A stretch of 51,497 nt of DNA from positions 1-51,497 of the forward strand of contig URPD01000006.1 of assembly GCA_900549645.1 (NCBI GenBank), read 5' to 3'. The stretch is from an uncultured Eubacteriales bacterium (lineage in GTDB: Bacteria > Bacillota > Clostridia > Oscillospirales > Oscillospiraceae). The notes under the pieces are model-generated. The model made no database searches. It was not told the DNA's origin and saw nothing but the letters and a program-made list of their open reading frames with translations. Of the stretch, positions 1-7,634 are shown one piece after another (position 1 is the first letter of the stretch; each line of letters starts with the position of its first letter). The position numbers were made by a program, and so were the translations under genes.

Positions 1-54
1 TAAACACTTGCGCGGGCTTATAAGAAGATTTCCGTCTATCAAATCAATAAAAAA

Positions 55-201
55 ATGTATCTTTCGCTGTTCAACAGCATTACCGATTCGCTCAACGCGC
101 TTGAGAACCTGAACTTCGGTCAGGCGGCGGACATACTCAAGCGGGCGCAGAGCGACTGCGAGGAGATGTACGTTGAGGGCGCGGAGGAGCTTCCGGGATA
201 A
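55..201 (+). CDS. C-terminal part or short form of an unknown small protein
   Basis: An open frame ends at a TAA at 199-201, 17 bases before the next gene. It is open back to position 4, where an in-frame TAA opens the window, so the gene is at most 65 codons. The only ATG is at 55 (48 residues) and has no convincing ribosome site, so the start is uncertain. The peptide is polar and helical, with acidic residues towards the C-terminus, and its codon use resembles its neighbours. I do not recognise a family. It may be a real small gene co-transcribed with the downstream oxidase-like gene, or the remnant of a longer one. Confidence 0.35.
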   Translation: MYLSLFNSITDSLNALENLNFGQAADILKRAQSDCEEMYVEGAEELPG

Positions 202-218
202 ACACAGGAGGGCGCGGA

Positions 219-689
219 ATGAGACGCAGAGACAGAGAGATAACCGACCGGGATAAGATGCTTGAGATCGTCGCCGAGTGCGACTGCTGCCGGCTCGGCC
301 TTGTCGATAATGGCGAGGCTTACATTGTGCCGATGAACTTCGGCTTTGAGGACGCTGGCGGCGCGCTCACTCTGTATTTTCACTGCGCGTCCGAGGGGCG
401 GAAGATCGATTTGATAGGCAGCAGCGCCGATGTCTCGTTTGAGATGGACTGCGGCCATGCGCTCCGCGCCGCCGATATTGCCTGCGCTTTTTCGTATTCG
501 TACGGCTGTGTCATGGGGCGCGGCCATGCCGCCCCGGTCACGGACAATGATGAGAAGCACCACGCGCTGGGGCTGATAATGCGGCATTATTCCGGCAAGG
601 CGGACTGGAGCTTCGACCCCCGCGCGCTGGAGCGCCTGACAATAATCAGGCTCACCGTCAGTGACTGGAGCTGCAAGGCTTCCTGCTGA
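219..689 (+). CDS. Pyridoxamine 5'-phosphate oxidase-fold (NimA-like) flavoprotein
   Basis: A 156-residue protein of the split-barrel FMN-binding family that includes NimA-type nitroimidazole reductases. The N-terminal helix (RRRDREITDRDKMLEI) is followed by the strand typical of the family (CRLGLVDNGEAYIVPMNF) and a central YFHCASEGRKIDL stretch, which contributes to flavin binding in relatives. An AGGAGG ribosome site sits about 7 bases before the ATG. Substrate cannot be deduced; relatives act on flavin-dependent reductions in the cytosol, and many are uncharacterised. It closely follows the small gene ending at 201 and is followed by a GC-rich hairpin at 726-749. Confidence 0.75.
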   Translation: MRRRDREITDRDKMLEIVAECDCCRLGLVDNGEAYIVPMNFGFEDAGGALTLYFHCASEGRKIDLIGSSADVSFEMDCGHALRAADIACAFSYSYGCVMGRGHAAPVTDNDEKHHALGLIMRHYSGKADWSFDPRALERLTIIRLTVSDWSCKASC

Positions 690-725
690 TTGGGCAGGTA
701 TTTATACGCTGCGTTATTATGACAG

Positions 726-756
726 CGGGACGGCACAGAGGCCGTCCCGTTGTCTA
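726..756 (+). terminator. Terminator after the NimA-like gene
   Basis: A perfect 9-bp stem (CGGGACGGC at 726-734, GCCGTCCCG at 741-749) with a six-base loop lies 37 bases after the stop codon. It is followed by a T-rich stretch (TTGTCTATTGTTCT), a modest U-tract. Confidence 0.6.
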
Positions 757-802
757 TTGTTCTCAACGCATGAAAAATCGATGCGCTTGATTCAAACCAA
801 CT

Positions 803-979
803 TGTCATTGCGAGACCGGTGTACAACACACCGGTCTCGCAATCCGCATCCCCTATGCACCGCACGAAAACACATTGCCGACATAAGGAGAAACGGATTC
901 CCACGTCGCTTCGCTCAGCGCGACGGCGGCATACCACGATTCATTAATCTGCCGCCTAGTCCCTCTAGGGGGAATGACA
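803..979. repeat. MITE-like intergenic repeat with TGTCATT/AATGACA ends
   Basis: About 177 bp bounded by inverted ends TGTCATT (803-809) and AATGACA (973-979). It opens with a perfect 16-bp stem (ATTGCGAGACCGGTGT at 807-822; complement at 828-843) and contains the string ACGTCGCTTCGCTCAGCG near 901. Such TCATTGCGAG-type elements are familiar from genomes of gut Clostridia; here the identification is by memory of the motif and by structure. No protein of its own is encoded. Confidence 0.6.
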
Positions 980-1032
980 CATGTATTCTATCCCCTGCTC
1001 TTTCTTTTCCCTATCGGCAATTTCCGTACACT

Positions 1033-1165
1033 GGCGACCCCTCAGGCGCTTTGCGCCAGCTCCCCTAGAAGGGGCGCCAAGTCCTCTCTTTTCCCTACTG
1101 GCGCTTTCTCCACCCCGGCGACCCCTCAGTCACTTCGTGACAGCTCCCCTATGAGGGGCGCCAAG
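1033..1165. repeat. Two copies of a nested-hairpin repeat (CCCTCAG...GGGGCGCC)
   Basis: Two related units, 1033-1081 and 1117-1165, share GGCGACCCCTCAG at the left and GGGGCGCCAAG at the right. The centre differs but stays self-complementary (GGCGCTTTGCGCC in one, GTCACTTCGTGAC in the other), so the secondary structure is conserved although the bases change. The outer parts GGCG/CGCC and CCCCT/AGGGG can also pair. The units are separated by 35 bp. No coding content is credible across 690-1223. Confidence 0.65.
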
Positions 1166-1223
1166 GGGGTGTTGCGGCACGGCGCGGCAAAACTTAACAT
1201 CACATCGTCAAAACCCCATCACC

Positions 1224-1260
1224 AAAAAAACCTCCCCGACGGGAATCCGTCGGGGAGGTT
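1224..1260 (-). terminator. Terminator of the V-ATPase operon
   Basis: A perfect 14-bp stem (AACCTCCCCGACGG at 1229-1242 and its complement at 1247-1260) with loop GAAT lies 11 bases beyond the ntpD stop on the minus strand and is followed by seven U residues (1224-1230). This is a textbook intrinsic terminator and closes the nine-gene operon. Confidence 0.95.
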
Positions 1261-1271
1261 GCTTTATTGGC

Positions 1272-1925
1272 TTATTGCTTGTAATTATGCGCGTCCTGAA
1301 GAACCATTTCCTTGACCTTCAGCAAACGAACCTTCGTGGAGTTCTCGTTCTCCTCAAGCTTCATGGAAATATACTTGATATTCCCCTCAAGCTCCGGAAT
1401 CATAACGTACTCCAGCGCGTTGACGCGGCGGCGGGTCTTTTCGATCTCCTCCGCGAGAAGCTGCATAGTCTTTTCGACCTGAGCCAACTCCAGCATATCC
1501 TCAAACACTCTCGCCATCTTATCCAGCGCATCGTCCAGCTCGCCGGAGGTCTGCGCGAAGCCGTAGGGATAGATTTCAGACGGGTCGTTATTCTTGGTAT
1601 GGAAGCTGTAGCGCGGTACGTTGACGCTCATTATGTTCTTAAACTCCATCCCCAGCTCAACGCTCTGGCGCGGATACATCAGCGCCTGCTCGAGCATTTC
1701 GGGGGACATGATGGCGCTTGCCACCTGAAGCGAGGAGAATGCGGCGGTCAAGCCCTCCTCGACCTTCATACGCAGCTGCTTATTGAGCTTCACTACGTCC
1801 ATGAACTGACGCATCAGCTCATCGCGCTTGTCCTTGAGCAGCTTGTGGCCTCTGCGGGCGGTCTTGAGACGACCCTTGAGCTGGTTGAGCACCATTCTGG
1901 TCGGAGTTATTGCGGTACTCGCCAA
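1272..1925 (-). CDS. ntpD: V-type ATP synthase/ATPase subunit D (central stalk)
   Basis: A 217-residue subunit D, the long coiled-coil shaft that couples rotation of the A3B3 head to the membrane ring. The N-terminus carries the family motif TPTRMVLNQLKGRLKTA followed by RRGHKLLKDKRDEL, and the rest is mostly helical. A TTG start is chosen because an in-frame TGA lies just upstream, an AGGAGGT-type ribosome site lies about 9 bases before it, and the alignment with family N-termini fits. It is the last gene of the operon, 32 bases after ntpB and just before the terminator. Confidence 0.93.
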   Translation of the reverse strand: MASTAITPTRMVLNQLKGRLKTARRGHKLLKDKRDELMRQFMDVVKLNKQLRMKVEEGLTAAFSSLQVASAIMSPEMLEQALMYPRQSVELGMEFKNIMSVNVPRYSFHTKNNDPSEIYPYGFAQTSGELDDALDKMARVFEDMLELAQVEKTMQLLAEEIEKTRRRVNALEYVMIPELEGNIKYISMKLEENENSTKVRLLKVKEMVLQDAHNYKQ

Positions 1926-1957
1926 AAAGCATCACCTCCGTAAATAATTTTGGGTTT

Positions 1958-3331
1958 TTACTTCTTGGGCATGTACTTGTCTATCATCTCGGGCTTGATA
2001 CGCTTGAGCTCACGGCGCGGGAGAATGCTCAGCAACTCCCAGCCGATGTTCAGCGTCTCCTCGATGCTGCGGTTGGTGGTGTTGCCCTGGCTGACATAGA
2101 CCTTTTCAAACTCGTCGGCAAACTTTGCAAAGAGCTTATCGTCATCGGACAGAGCGGCCTCGCCGAGTATGGTCATGAGCTCCTTCGCGTCCTTGCCGCG
2201 GGAGTATGCGGCGAAGAGCTGGTTCATCGTGCCGGCGTGATCCTCACGGGTCTTGCCGACGCCGATGCCCTTATCCTTCAGACGGCTCAGGGACGGCAGA
2301 ACGTCCACGGGAGGAACTATGCCCTTGCGGTGCAGCTCACGGCTGAGGATTATCTGACCCTCGGTGATGTAGCCGGTAAGGTCGGGGATGGGGTGAGTCT
2401 TGTCGTCCTCGGGCATGGTCAGAATGGGTATCATCGTGATGGAGCCCTTCTTGCCCTGACGGCGGCCTGCGCGCTCATACATGGTCGCAAGGTCGGTGTA
2501 CAGGTAGCCGGGATAGCCGCGGCGGCCGGGGACTTCCTTCTTTGCGGCGGAGACCTCACGCAGAGCCTCGGCGTAGTTGGTGATATCGGTGATGATAACG
2601 AGAACCTGCATATCCTTCTCAAATGCAAGGTACTCGGCGGCGGTCAGAGCCATACGCGGGGTGGCGATACGCTCAACTGCCGGGTCGTTTGCAAGGTTTG
2701 AGAATACGACGGTACGCTCGATTGCACCGGTACGGCGGAAGTCGTTGATGAAGTACTCGGACTCCTCAAAGGTGATGCCGACGGCGGCGAACACGACGGC
2801 GAAGGTCTCGTTGTCGCCCAGAACCTTGGCCTGACGCGCAATCTGAGCGGCAAGCGCAGCGTGGGGCAGACCGGAGCCGGAGAATATGGGCAGTTTCTGA
2901 CCGCGAACCAGAGTGTTAAGACCGTCAATGGTGGAAACACCGGTCTGGATAAACTCTGCGGGGTAGGCGCGGGCGGCCGGGTTCATCGGCAGACCGTTGA
3001 TGTCCAGATGCGCCTCGGCAAGTATGTCGGGGCCGCCGTCTATGGGCTGACCCATACCGTTAAAGACTCGACCGAGCATATCCTCGCTCACGGCAAGCTC
3101 CAGCGGGTGACCGAGGAAGCGAACCTTGGACTGCGCAAGGTTGATGCCCTGTGCGGACTCGAAAAGCTGAACGACTGCCTTGTCGCCCTCGACCTCGAGC
3201 ACCTTGCAACGGCGAACCTCACCGTTGGGAAGCTCTATTTCGGCCAGCTCATCGTAGGTAACGCCCTCGACATGGTCTACTATCATAAGAGGGCTTGCGA
3301 TCTCTCGTATGGTTTTATACTCTTTAATCAT
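1958..3331 (-). CDS. ntpB: V-type ATP synthase/ATPase subunit B
   Basis: The 457-residue non-catalytic nucleotide-binding subunit of the A3B3 hexamer. Family strings include VEGVTYDELAEIELPNGEVR near the N-terminus, IFSGSGLPHAALAAQIARQA in place of a true P-loop, and ITDITNYAEALREVSAA followed by RRGYPGYLYTDLATMYERAG. The degenerate P-loop is normal for B subunits. The ATG overlaps the ntpA stop (ATGA), and a GGAGGTGAGG ribosome site lies within the end of ntpA, implying translational coupling that keeps A and B equimolar. Confidence 0.96.
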   Translation of the reverse strand: MIKEYKTIREIASPLMIVDHVEGVTYDELAEIELPNGEVRRCKVLEVEGDKAVVQLFESAQGINLAQSKVRFLGHPLELAVSEDMLGRVFNGMGQPIDGGPDILAEAHLDINGLPMNPAARAYPAEFIQTGVSTIDGLNTLVRGQKLPIFSGSGLPHAALAAQIARQAKVLGDNETFAVVFAAVGITFEESEYFINDFRRTGAIERTVVFSNLANDPAVERIATPRMALTAAEYLAFEKDMQVLVIITDITNYAEALREVSAAKKEVPGRRGYPGYLYTDLATMYERAGRRQGKKGSITMIPILTMPEDDKTHPIPDLTGYITEGQIILSRELHRKGIVPPVDVLPSLSRLKDKGIGVGKTREDHAGTMNQLFAAYSRGKDAKELMTILGEAALSDDDKLFAKFADEFEKVYVSQGNTTNRSIEETLNIGWELLSILPRRELKRIKPEMIDKYMPKK

Positions 3332-5097
3332 GCGTCCTCACCTCCGGCAATGACTTCATCGATCTCCTTCTTCATCAGTGCGGCGATCTCGTCGTAATCG
3401 GCGTTGAAGGAAGCGGCGTCGGCCATCTTTGCACGGCCGATTTTCTCGCGGGCGCTGATGACAAAGAGTGCGTTCATATCCGCGCCCTTGCTCAGAGCCT
3501 CACGGCAAAGCTCGTCATAGTGCAGGATGATGTCAAGGAGTCTGTACTGCTTGGCGTAGGAGGAATATGCGTCCTCGTCGACGAAGGCGTTCTGCTGGAG
3601 AAAGTCCTCGCGGATCATCTTCGCGGTCTCCATGGTGAGTCTGTCAGCCGGGGATAGCGCGTCCTGACCGACGAGACGAACGATTTCCTGCAGCTCGCTC
3701 TCCTCCTGAAGGATGTGCATGGACTTGGTGCGGTTGGCCATGTAGCCCTCGCCAAACTGCTCGGTGTACCAAGGAGCCAGAGTGTCCAGATACAGCGAGT
3801 AGGAGGTCAGCCAGTTGATGGCCGGGAAGTGACGGGCATAGGCAAGGCTGGAGTCAAGTGCCCAGAACACCTTGACTATACGCATCGTTGCCTGAGAGAC
3901 AGGCTCGGAAATATCGCCGCCCGGAGGGGAAACGGCGCCGATGGCGGTGACGGAGCCCTGACGGTCGTCCGCGCCGAGGCACTCGACAACGCCCGCGCGC
4001 TCATAGAACTGAGCCAGGCGGGAGGCGAGGTAGGCGGGGTAGCCCTCTTCACCGGGCATCTCCTCAAGACGACCGGACATCTCACGCAGAGCCTCAGCCC
4101 AGCGGGAGGTGGAGTCTGCCAGAACGGCCACGTCGTAGCCCATGTCGCGGAAGTACTCGGCGATGGTGATACCGGTGTAGATGGACGCTTCACGCGCCGC
4201 GACCGGCATGTCAGAGGTGTTGGCGATAAGCACGGTGCGCTTCATCAGCGGCTCGCCGTTGCGCGGGTCCTTGAGTTCGGGGAACTCCATAAGAACGTCG
4301 GTCATCTCATTGCCGCGCTCGCCGCAGCCTATGTAGATAACGATATCGACGTCCGACCACTTCGCCAGCTGGTGCTGCACGACGGTCTTGCCGGAGCCGA
4401 AGGGGCCGGGGACTGCCGCGGTACCGCCCTTTGCGATCGGGAACAGGGTGTCTATGATACGCTGGCCGCTGTTCATGGGGCGGCTGGGGACGTATTTCTT
4501 GGCGTAGGGTCTTGCGATACGGACGGGCCAGCGCTGGATCATGGTGAGATCATGCTCAATGCCCTTCGCGTCGCGCACGACGGCAACCACGTCGGTGACA
4601 ACGTGCTCACCGGCGTTGAGGCTGACGACCTCGCCGGATACGCCGTAGGGAACCATTATCTTGTGCAGAATCGCGCTCGTCTCCTGAACGGTGCCGAGCA
4701 CGTCGCCCGCGATGACATGATCGCCGGGCTTTGCAACGGGGACGAAGTCCCACTTTTTCTCACGGTTGAGCGCGGGAACGTCGGTGCCGCGGGTGATGGA
4801 GTCGCCGGAGAGGGCGCGCATCTCGGGCAGAGGACGCTGAATGCCGTCGTAGATATTGTCGAGCATACCGGGTCCGAGCTCAACGGACATCGGCATACCG
4901 GTGGTTTCGACAACGGCGCCGGGGCCAAGGCCGGAGGTCTCCTCGTAGACCTGAATGGAAGCCTTGTCGCCGGTCATGTTAAGGATCTCGCCTATCAGGC
5001 GCTGAGAACCGACTCGGACAACGTCGGAGACGTTTGCGTCCGCAAGGTTCTCGGCCACAACAAGCGGTCCGGAAACTTTTGTTATAGTTCCGCTCAT
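3328..5097 (-). CDS. ntpA: V-type ATP synthase/ATPase catalytic subunit A
   Basis: The 589-residue catalytic subunit. The Walker A motif GPFGSGKT is at residues 231-238, the GERGNEMTDVLMEFPEL catalytic glutamate region follows, and the DSTSRWAEALREMSGRLEEM stretch is present. The family-specific non-homologous insertion lies between about residues 115 and 190. Length matches the family. It sits between ntpG and ntpB, 38 bases after ntpG, and overlaps ntpB by four bases. It hydrolyses (or makes) ATP at the A-B interface in the cytoplasmic head. Confidence 0.97.
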   Translation of the reverse strand: MSGTITKVSGPLVVAENLADANVSDVVRVGSQRLIGEILNMTGDKASIQVYEETSGLGPGAVVETTGMPMSVELGPGMLDNIYDGIQRPLPEMRALSGDSITRGTDVPALNREKKWDFVPVAKPGDHVIAGDVLGTVQETSAILHKIMVPYGVSGEVVSLNAGEHVVTDVVAVVRDAKGIEHDLTMIQRWPVRIARPYAKKYVPSRPMNSGQRIIDTLFPIAKGGTAAVPGPFGSGKTVVQHQLAKWSDVDIVIYIGCGERGNEMTDVLMEFPELKDPRNGEPLMKRTVLIANTSDMPVAAREASIYTGITIAEYFRDMGYDVAVLADSTSRWAEALREMSGRLEEMPGEEGYPAYLASRLAQFYERAGVVECLGADDRQGSVTAIGAVSPPGGDISEPVSQATMRIVKVFWALDSSLAYARHFPAINWLTSYSLYLDTLAPWYTEQFGEGYMANRTKSMHILQEESELQEIVRLVGQDALSPADRLTMETAKMIREDFLQQNAFVDEDAYSSYAKQYRLLDIILHYDELCREALSKGADMNALFVISAREKIGRAKMADAASFNADYDEIAALMKKEIDEVIAGGEDA

Positions 5098-5135
5098 TTA
5101 CATACCTTCCTTTGTTAGTGTTGAAGGACAGGGCG

Positions 5136-5456
5136 TCAATCGCCCAAGATATTCGTGCCGACGGCGCGCTCGACAGCGGCCTTGAGTGCCGACTGTCCGA
5201 GTCCCATCGAGCCTTCTCTGCCGGGGATGAGGATCACGGCCGGAGTGGGGCGATCCTTGAACTTGTCAATTTCATGCGCAAGCTCTGCGGCGAGATTTTC
5301 TTCGATATAGATTATTGCGTAATCATCGTTTTCGCGGGTGAGGCGGCGCAGGATATGCCCGGCTTCGGCGGCATCTGCGGCGGGATAAGTCTCCAGTCCG
5401 AGCGCGCGGAAGCCCATAACGGTATCTCTTCCGCCGATAACGGCAATTTTAAGCAT
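5136..5456 (-). CDS. ntpG: V-type ATP synthase/ATPase subunit F (NtpG, central stalk)
   Basis: A 106-residue Rossmann-like subunit that binds the shaft (subunit D). It begins MLKIAVIGGRDTVMGFRALG, the typical N-terminal strand and helix, and continues to a DYAIIYIEENLA stretch. The ATG at 5456 is preferred over a GTG nine bases upstream because it matches the family start. The start overlaps the end of ntpC by eight bases, consistent with coupled translation. Its place between C and A follows the order of the Enterococcus operon. Confidence 0.9.
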   Translation of the reverse strand: MLKIAVIGGRDTVMGFRALGLETYPAADAAEAGHILRRLTRENDDYAIIYIEENLAAELAHEIDKFKDRPTPAVILIPGREGSMGLGQSALKAAVERAVGTNILGD

Positions 5457-6450
5457 ACATATCACGCAGCCTTTCCCGTATAGTCTGAGGCTCGATGCCC
5501 GCGAGACGTCCGGTGAGTATCATGCGCACCGTGGTTATCTCGCTTTCGACGGCAGCCATGTAGGCGATGACCGGCTCCTCGCCATAGGCGGCGAGCTTTG
5601 CGCCGGCAACGTAGGCCATGACGGCGTTGTCGCAGGCCAGCTCAAAAGCGGTCATCGCGCCGCCCTCGACGGCGGCAGAGCCGAGAGCCGCGGCCTCGGC
5701 AAGATCCGTTCCCGCGAAGAGCGCGGCGAGGGAATCGCCGGAGGCGGCCGCGATGATGCGGTCGGCGCTGACGTTTCCGCCCGGTACGAGCGCGGTGCGC
5801 AGGAAATCGACGTCCTTGCCCATGCGCAGAGTACGCACGGCGCTTCTGAGGTTGGTGCTGTCGGCCATGACGGCGACGTAGCCCTTGAGATAGCGGCTGT
5901 CGAGCGCATCGGTCAGCTTCACAAGCTCGCCGAAGTACGCCTTATCCAGCACAAAGTCGGCAAGCTGCGGATTCGCACTGCGCGCGAGCACCGATTTTGC
6001 CTCGGTCATCGCGTCGCCCAGCAGTCCCGGCAGATCCTTGCAGCGATCCTCATTGTATGCCGCGAGCAGCGCTTCGGGCTTCTCTCTGCCCGCGCCGCTC
6101 ATCAGCGGCAGGGGGGCGGTGCCCATGGCCTCGGCCTTGATGACGGTCTTCGCGTTGTGGTAGTCATACTTCACGCGGAAAACGTCGACTATCATCTTGT
6201 TCGGGGCGAGCGCCGCAAGCTCCGTAAACACGGCGTCACGGCGGCGAGCCAGCGCGCCTTCGATGTCCTTCGCGCTCATCTGCGACATATCCTCATAGCC
6301 GCAGTCGCTCAGAAGCTTGGCCGCCTCCTCGAAGGAACCGGCGTCGAGCATACGCTCCGCCTTGTCCCGCGTGAGCATCTTGTTCTCACGCGCGCGGAGC
6401 ATCGCGGATATATAAAGATATTTTTCTTTATTATTGGACTTATTCGACAA
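5449..6450 (-). CDS. ntpC: V-type ATP synthase/ATPase subunit C (NtpC/subunit d)
   Basis: A 333-residue helical subunit that caps the c-ring and docks the central stalk. Recognised from YLYISAMLRARENKMLTRDKAERML near the N-terminus, the FRVKYDYHNAKTVIKAEAMG motif and the C-terminal ITTVRMILTGRLAGI motif, which places positive charges against the ring. Length is typical. It is 36 bases downstream of ntpE and overlaps ntpG. Confidence 0.92.
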   Translation of the reverse strand: MSNKSNNKEKYLYISAMLRARENKMLTRDKAERMLDAGSFEEAAKLLSDCGYEDMSQMSAKDIEGALARRRDAVFTELAALAPNKMIVDVFRVKYDYHNAKTVIKAEAMGTAPLPLMSGAGREKPEALLAAYNEDRCKDLPGLLGDAMTEAKSVLARSANPQLADFVLDKAYFGELVKLTDALDSRYLKGYVAVMADSTNLRSAVRTLRMGKDVDFLRTALVPGGNVSADRIIAAASGDSLAALFAGTDLAEAAALGSAAVEGGAMTAFELACDNAVMAYVAGAKLAAYGEEPVIAYMAAVESEITTVRMILTGRLAGIEPQTIRERLRDMYA

Positions 6451-6486
6451 ATTTTTCCCTCCCTGTCTTGGGATAGCGGGGGCGCA

Positions 6487-7086
6487 TCAGTCAAAGAGGA
6501 CGCCAGCCAGCTCGGCGGACATCTCTCCCCTGCACAGCTCGACAAGGAGTTCCACCGTGCAGTTGACTTCGATGCTGTCCCTGCGGAGGATAAGGCCGCC
6601 GGAAAAGCTGCCGGTCTCCCCGCTGAGCTTCAGCGCCGCAGGCTTGCCTGCGCCCTGAAGCAGGGCGTTCGCCGCGTCAACGACCGCCGCGCCTACCGCG
6701 TCGTGATCCTTCGCGTTGAGGACAAGCTCCTCGCTGCCGGTCACAGCGGCCTCGGCCGCAAGCTTGGCAAGCAGCGCGGTGTACTGCTCCGCGGGCAGCG
6801 CCGCGATAAGCTCGGCCGCCTTGTCAAAGCTCTGTGAAACCATTTCCTGCTTGAGCGCCAGAATCCCCTTGCGGGACTCCATCTGAGCGATGCGGCGCAT
6901 ACTGTCCGCCCGATCCTCGCACTCCTTGACGCCGGAACGGATACGCTCGCCGTAGACCGTCTTGGCCTTTTGCTCGTAATCCGCTTTGATAGCTGCGCAC
7001 TGCTCGGCCGCCTGAGCCAGTATCGCGTCGGCCTGAGCCTTGGCGTCAGCCTGAATATGCGCGATTATTTTTTCAGTGCCTTTCAT
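6487..7086 (-). CDS. ntpE: V-type ATP synthase/ATPase subunit E (peripheral stalk)
   Basis: A 199-residue subunit. The first hundred residues are alanine-, glutamate- and lysine-rich and should form a coiled coil (KIIAHIQADAKAQADAILAQA...), with a globular C-terminal half ending GGLILRRDSIEVNCTVELLVE, the conserved head-binding region of the family. It pairs with the NtpF-like protein at the start of the operon to form the peripheral stalk. It lies 46 bases after ntpK. Confidence 0.9.
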   Translation of the reverse strand: MKGTEKIIAHIQADAKAQADAILAQAAEQCAAIKADYEQKAKTVYGERIRSGVKECEDRADSMRRIAQMESRKGILALKQEMVSQSFDKAAELIAALPAEQYTALLAKLAAEAAVTGSEELVLNAKDHDAVGAAVVDAANALLQGAGKPAALKLSGETGSFSGGLILRRDSIEVNCTVELLVELCRGEMSAELAGVLFD

Positions 7087-7132
7087 TATGTATTCTCCGT
7101 TCTGCTTTTTTGTTCTGTGTTCCGATGAATTA

Positions 7133-7615
7133 TCAGATGAAGAGCAGCATCATCATGGATGCAAGCAGGGAGAGAATGGCGTAGAACTCAACGGTGATGC
7201 AGAGGATCATACCCTTTGCCCAGTGGTCGGGGTTCTTTGCGAGGAGGTTGACGGACGCGGCTGCGACCTTACCCTGTGCGACAGCGGAAACAAGACCGCC
7301 GATGCCGATGGGCAGGCAGGCTGCAAAGTAGCGGCAGCCGTCAACGAAGCTGAGGTCTGCTGCGGTGCCGTTAAAGAGTCCCATGTTGAGAATGGCGACG
7401 AAGAAAACGACCAGACCGTAAAGACCCTGGGTGCCGGGGATAACCTGAAGAATCATGACCTTACCAAACTTGCCGGGATCCTCGGTGACAAGACCTGCGC
7501 CGGCCTGACCGGCGATACCGGTACCGACACCGGAGCCTGCGCCTGCGAGGCATGCAGCCAGACCTGCGCCCAGAAGGCCTATTGCCAGACCAGAGTGCTG
7601 AAACAGAAATTCCAT
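7133..7615 (-). CDS. ntpK: V-type ATPase membrane ring subunit c (proteolipid), probably Na+-type
   Basis: A 160-residue four-helix double hairpin forming the rotor ring. The essential carboxylate is Glu143 in VEFYAIL. Aligned by eye with Enterococcus hirae NtpK, the residues that bind Na+ there are mostly kept: Thr62 and Gln63 in PGTQGLYG, Gln114 in VAQGKVAAA and Glu143; the site leucine is Ile59 here. This suggests Na+ rather than H+ transport, though it is not proof. A strong AGGAGG site precedes the ATG, as expected for a subunit needed in many copies. Confidence 0.93.
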   Translation of the reverse strand: MEFLFQHSGLAIGLLGAGLAACLAGAGSGVGTGIAGQAGAGLVTEDPGKFGKVMILQVIPGTQGLYGLVVFFVAILNMGLFNGTAADLSFVDGCRYFAACLPIGIGGLVSAVAQGKVAAASVNLLAKNPDHWAKGMILCITVEFYAILSLLASMMMLLFI

Positions 7616-7634
7616 AATTTTTTCCTCCTGATTT

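Noticed and set aside
661..1315. Open frames in the repeat region after the NimA-like gene
   Set aside because: They consist of repeat hairpins and low-complexity translation; no ribosome site or family match.
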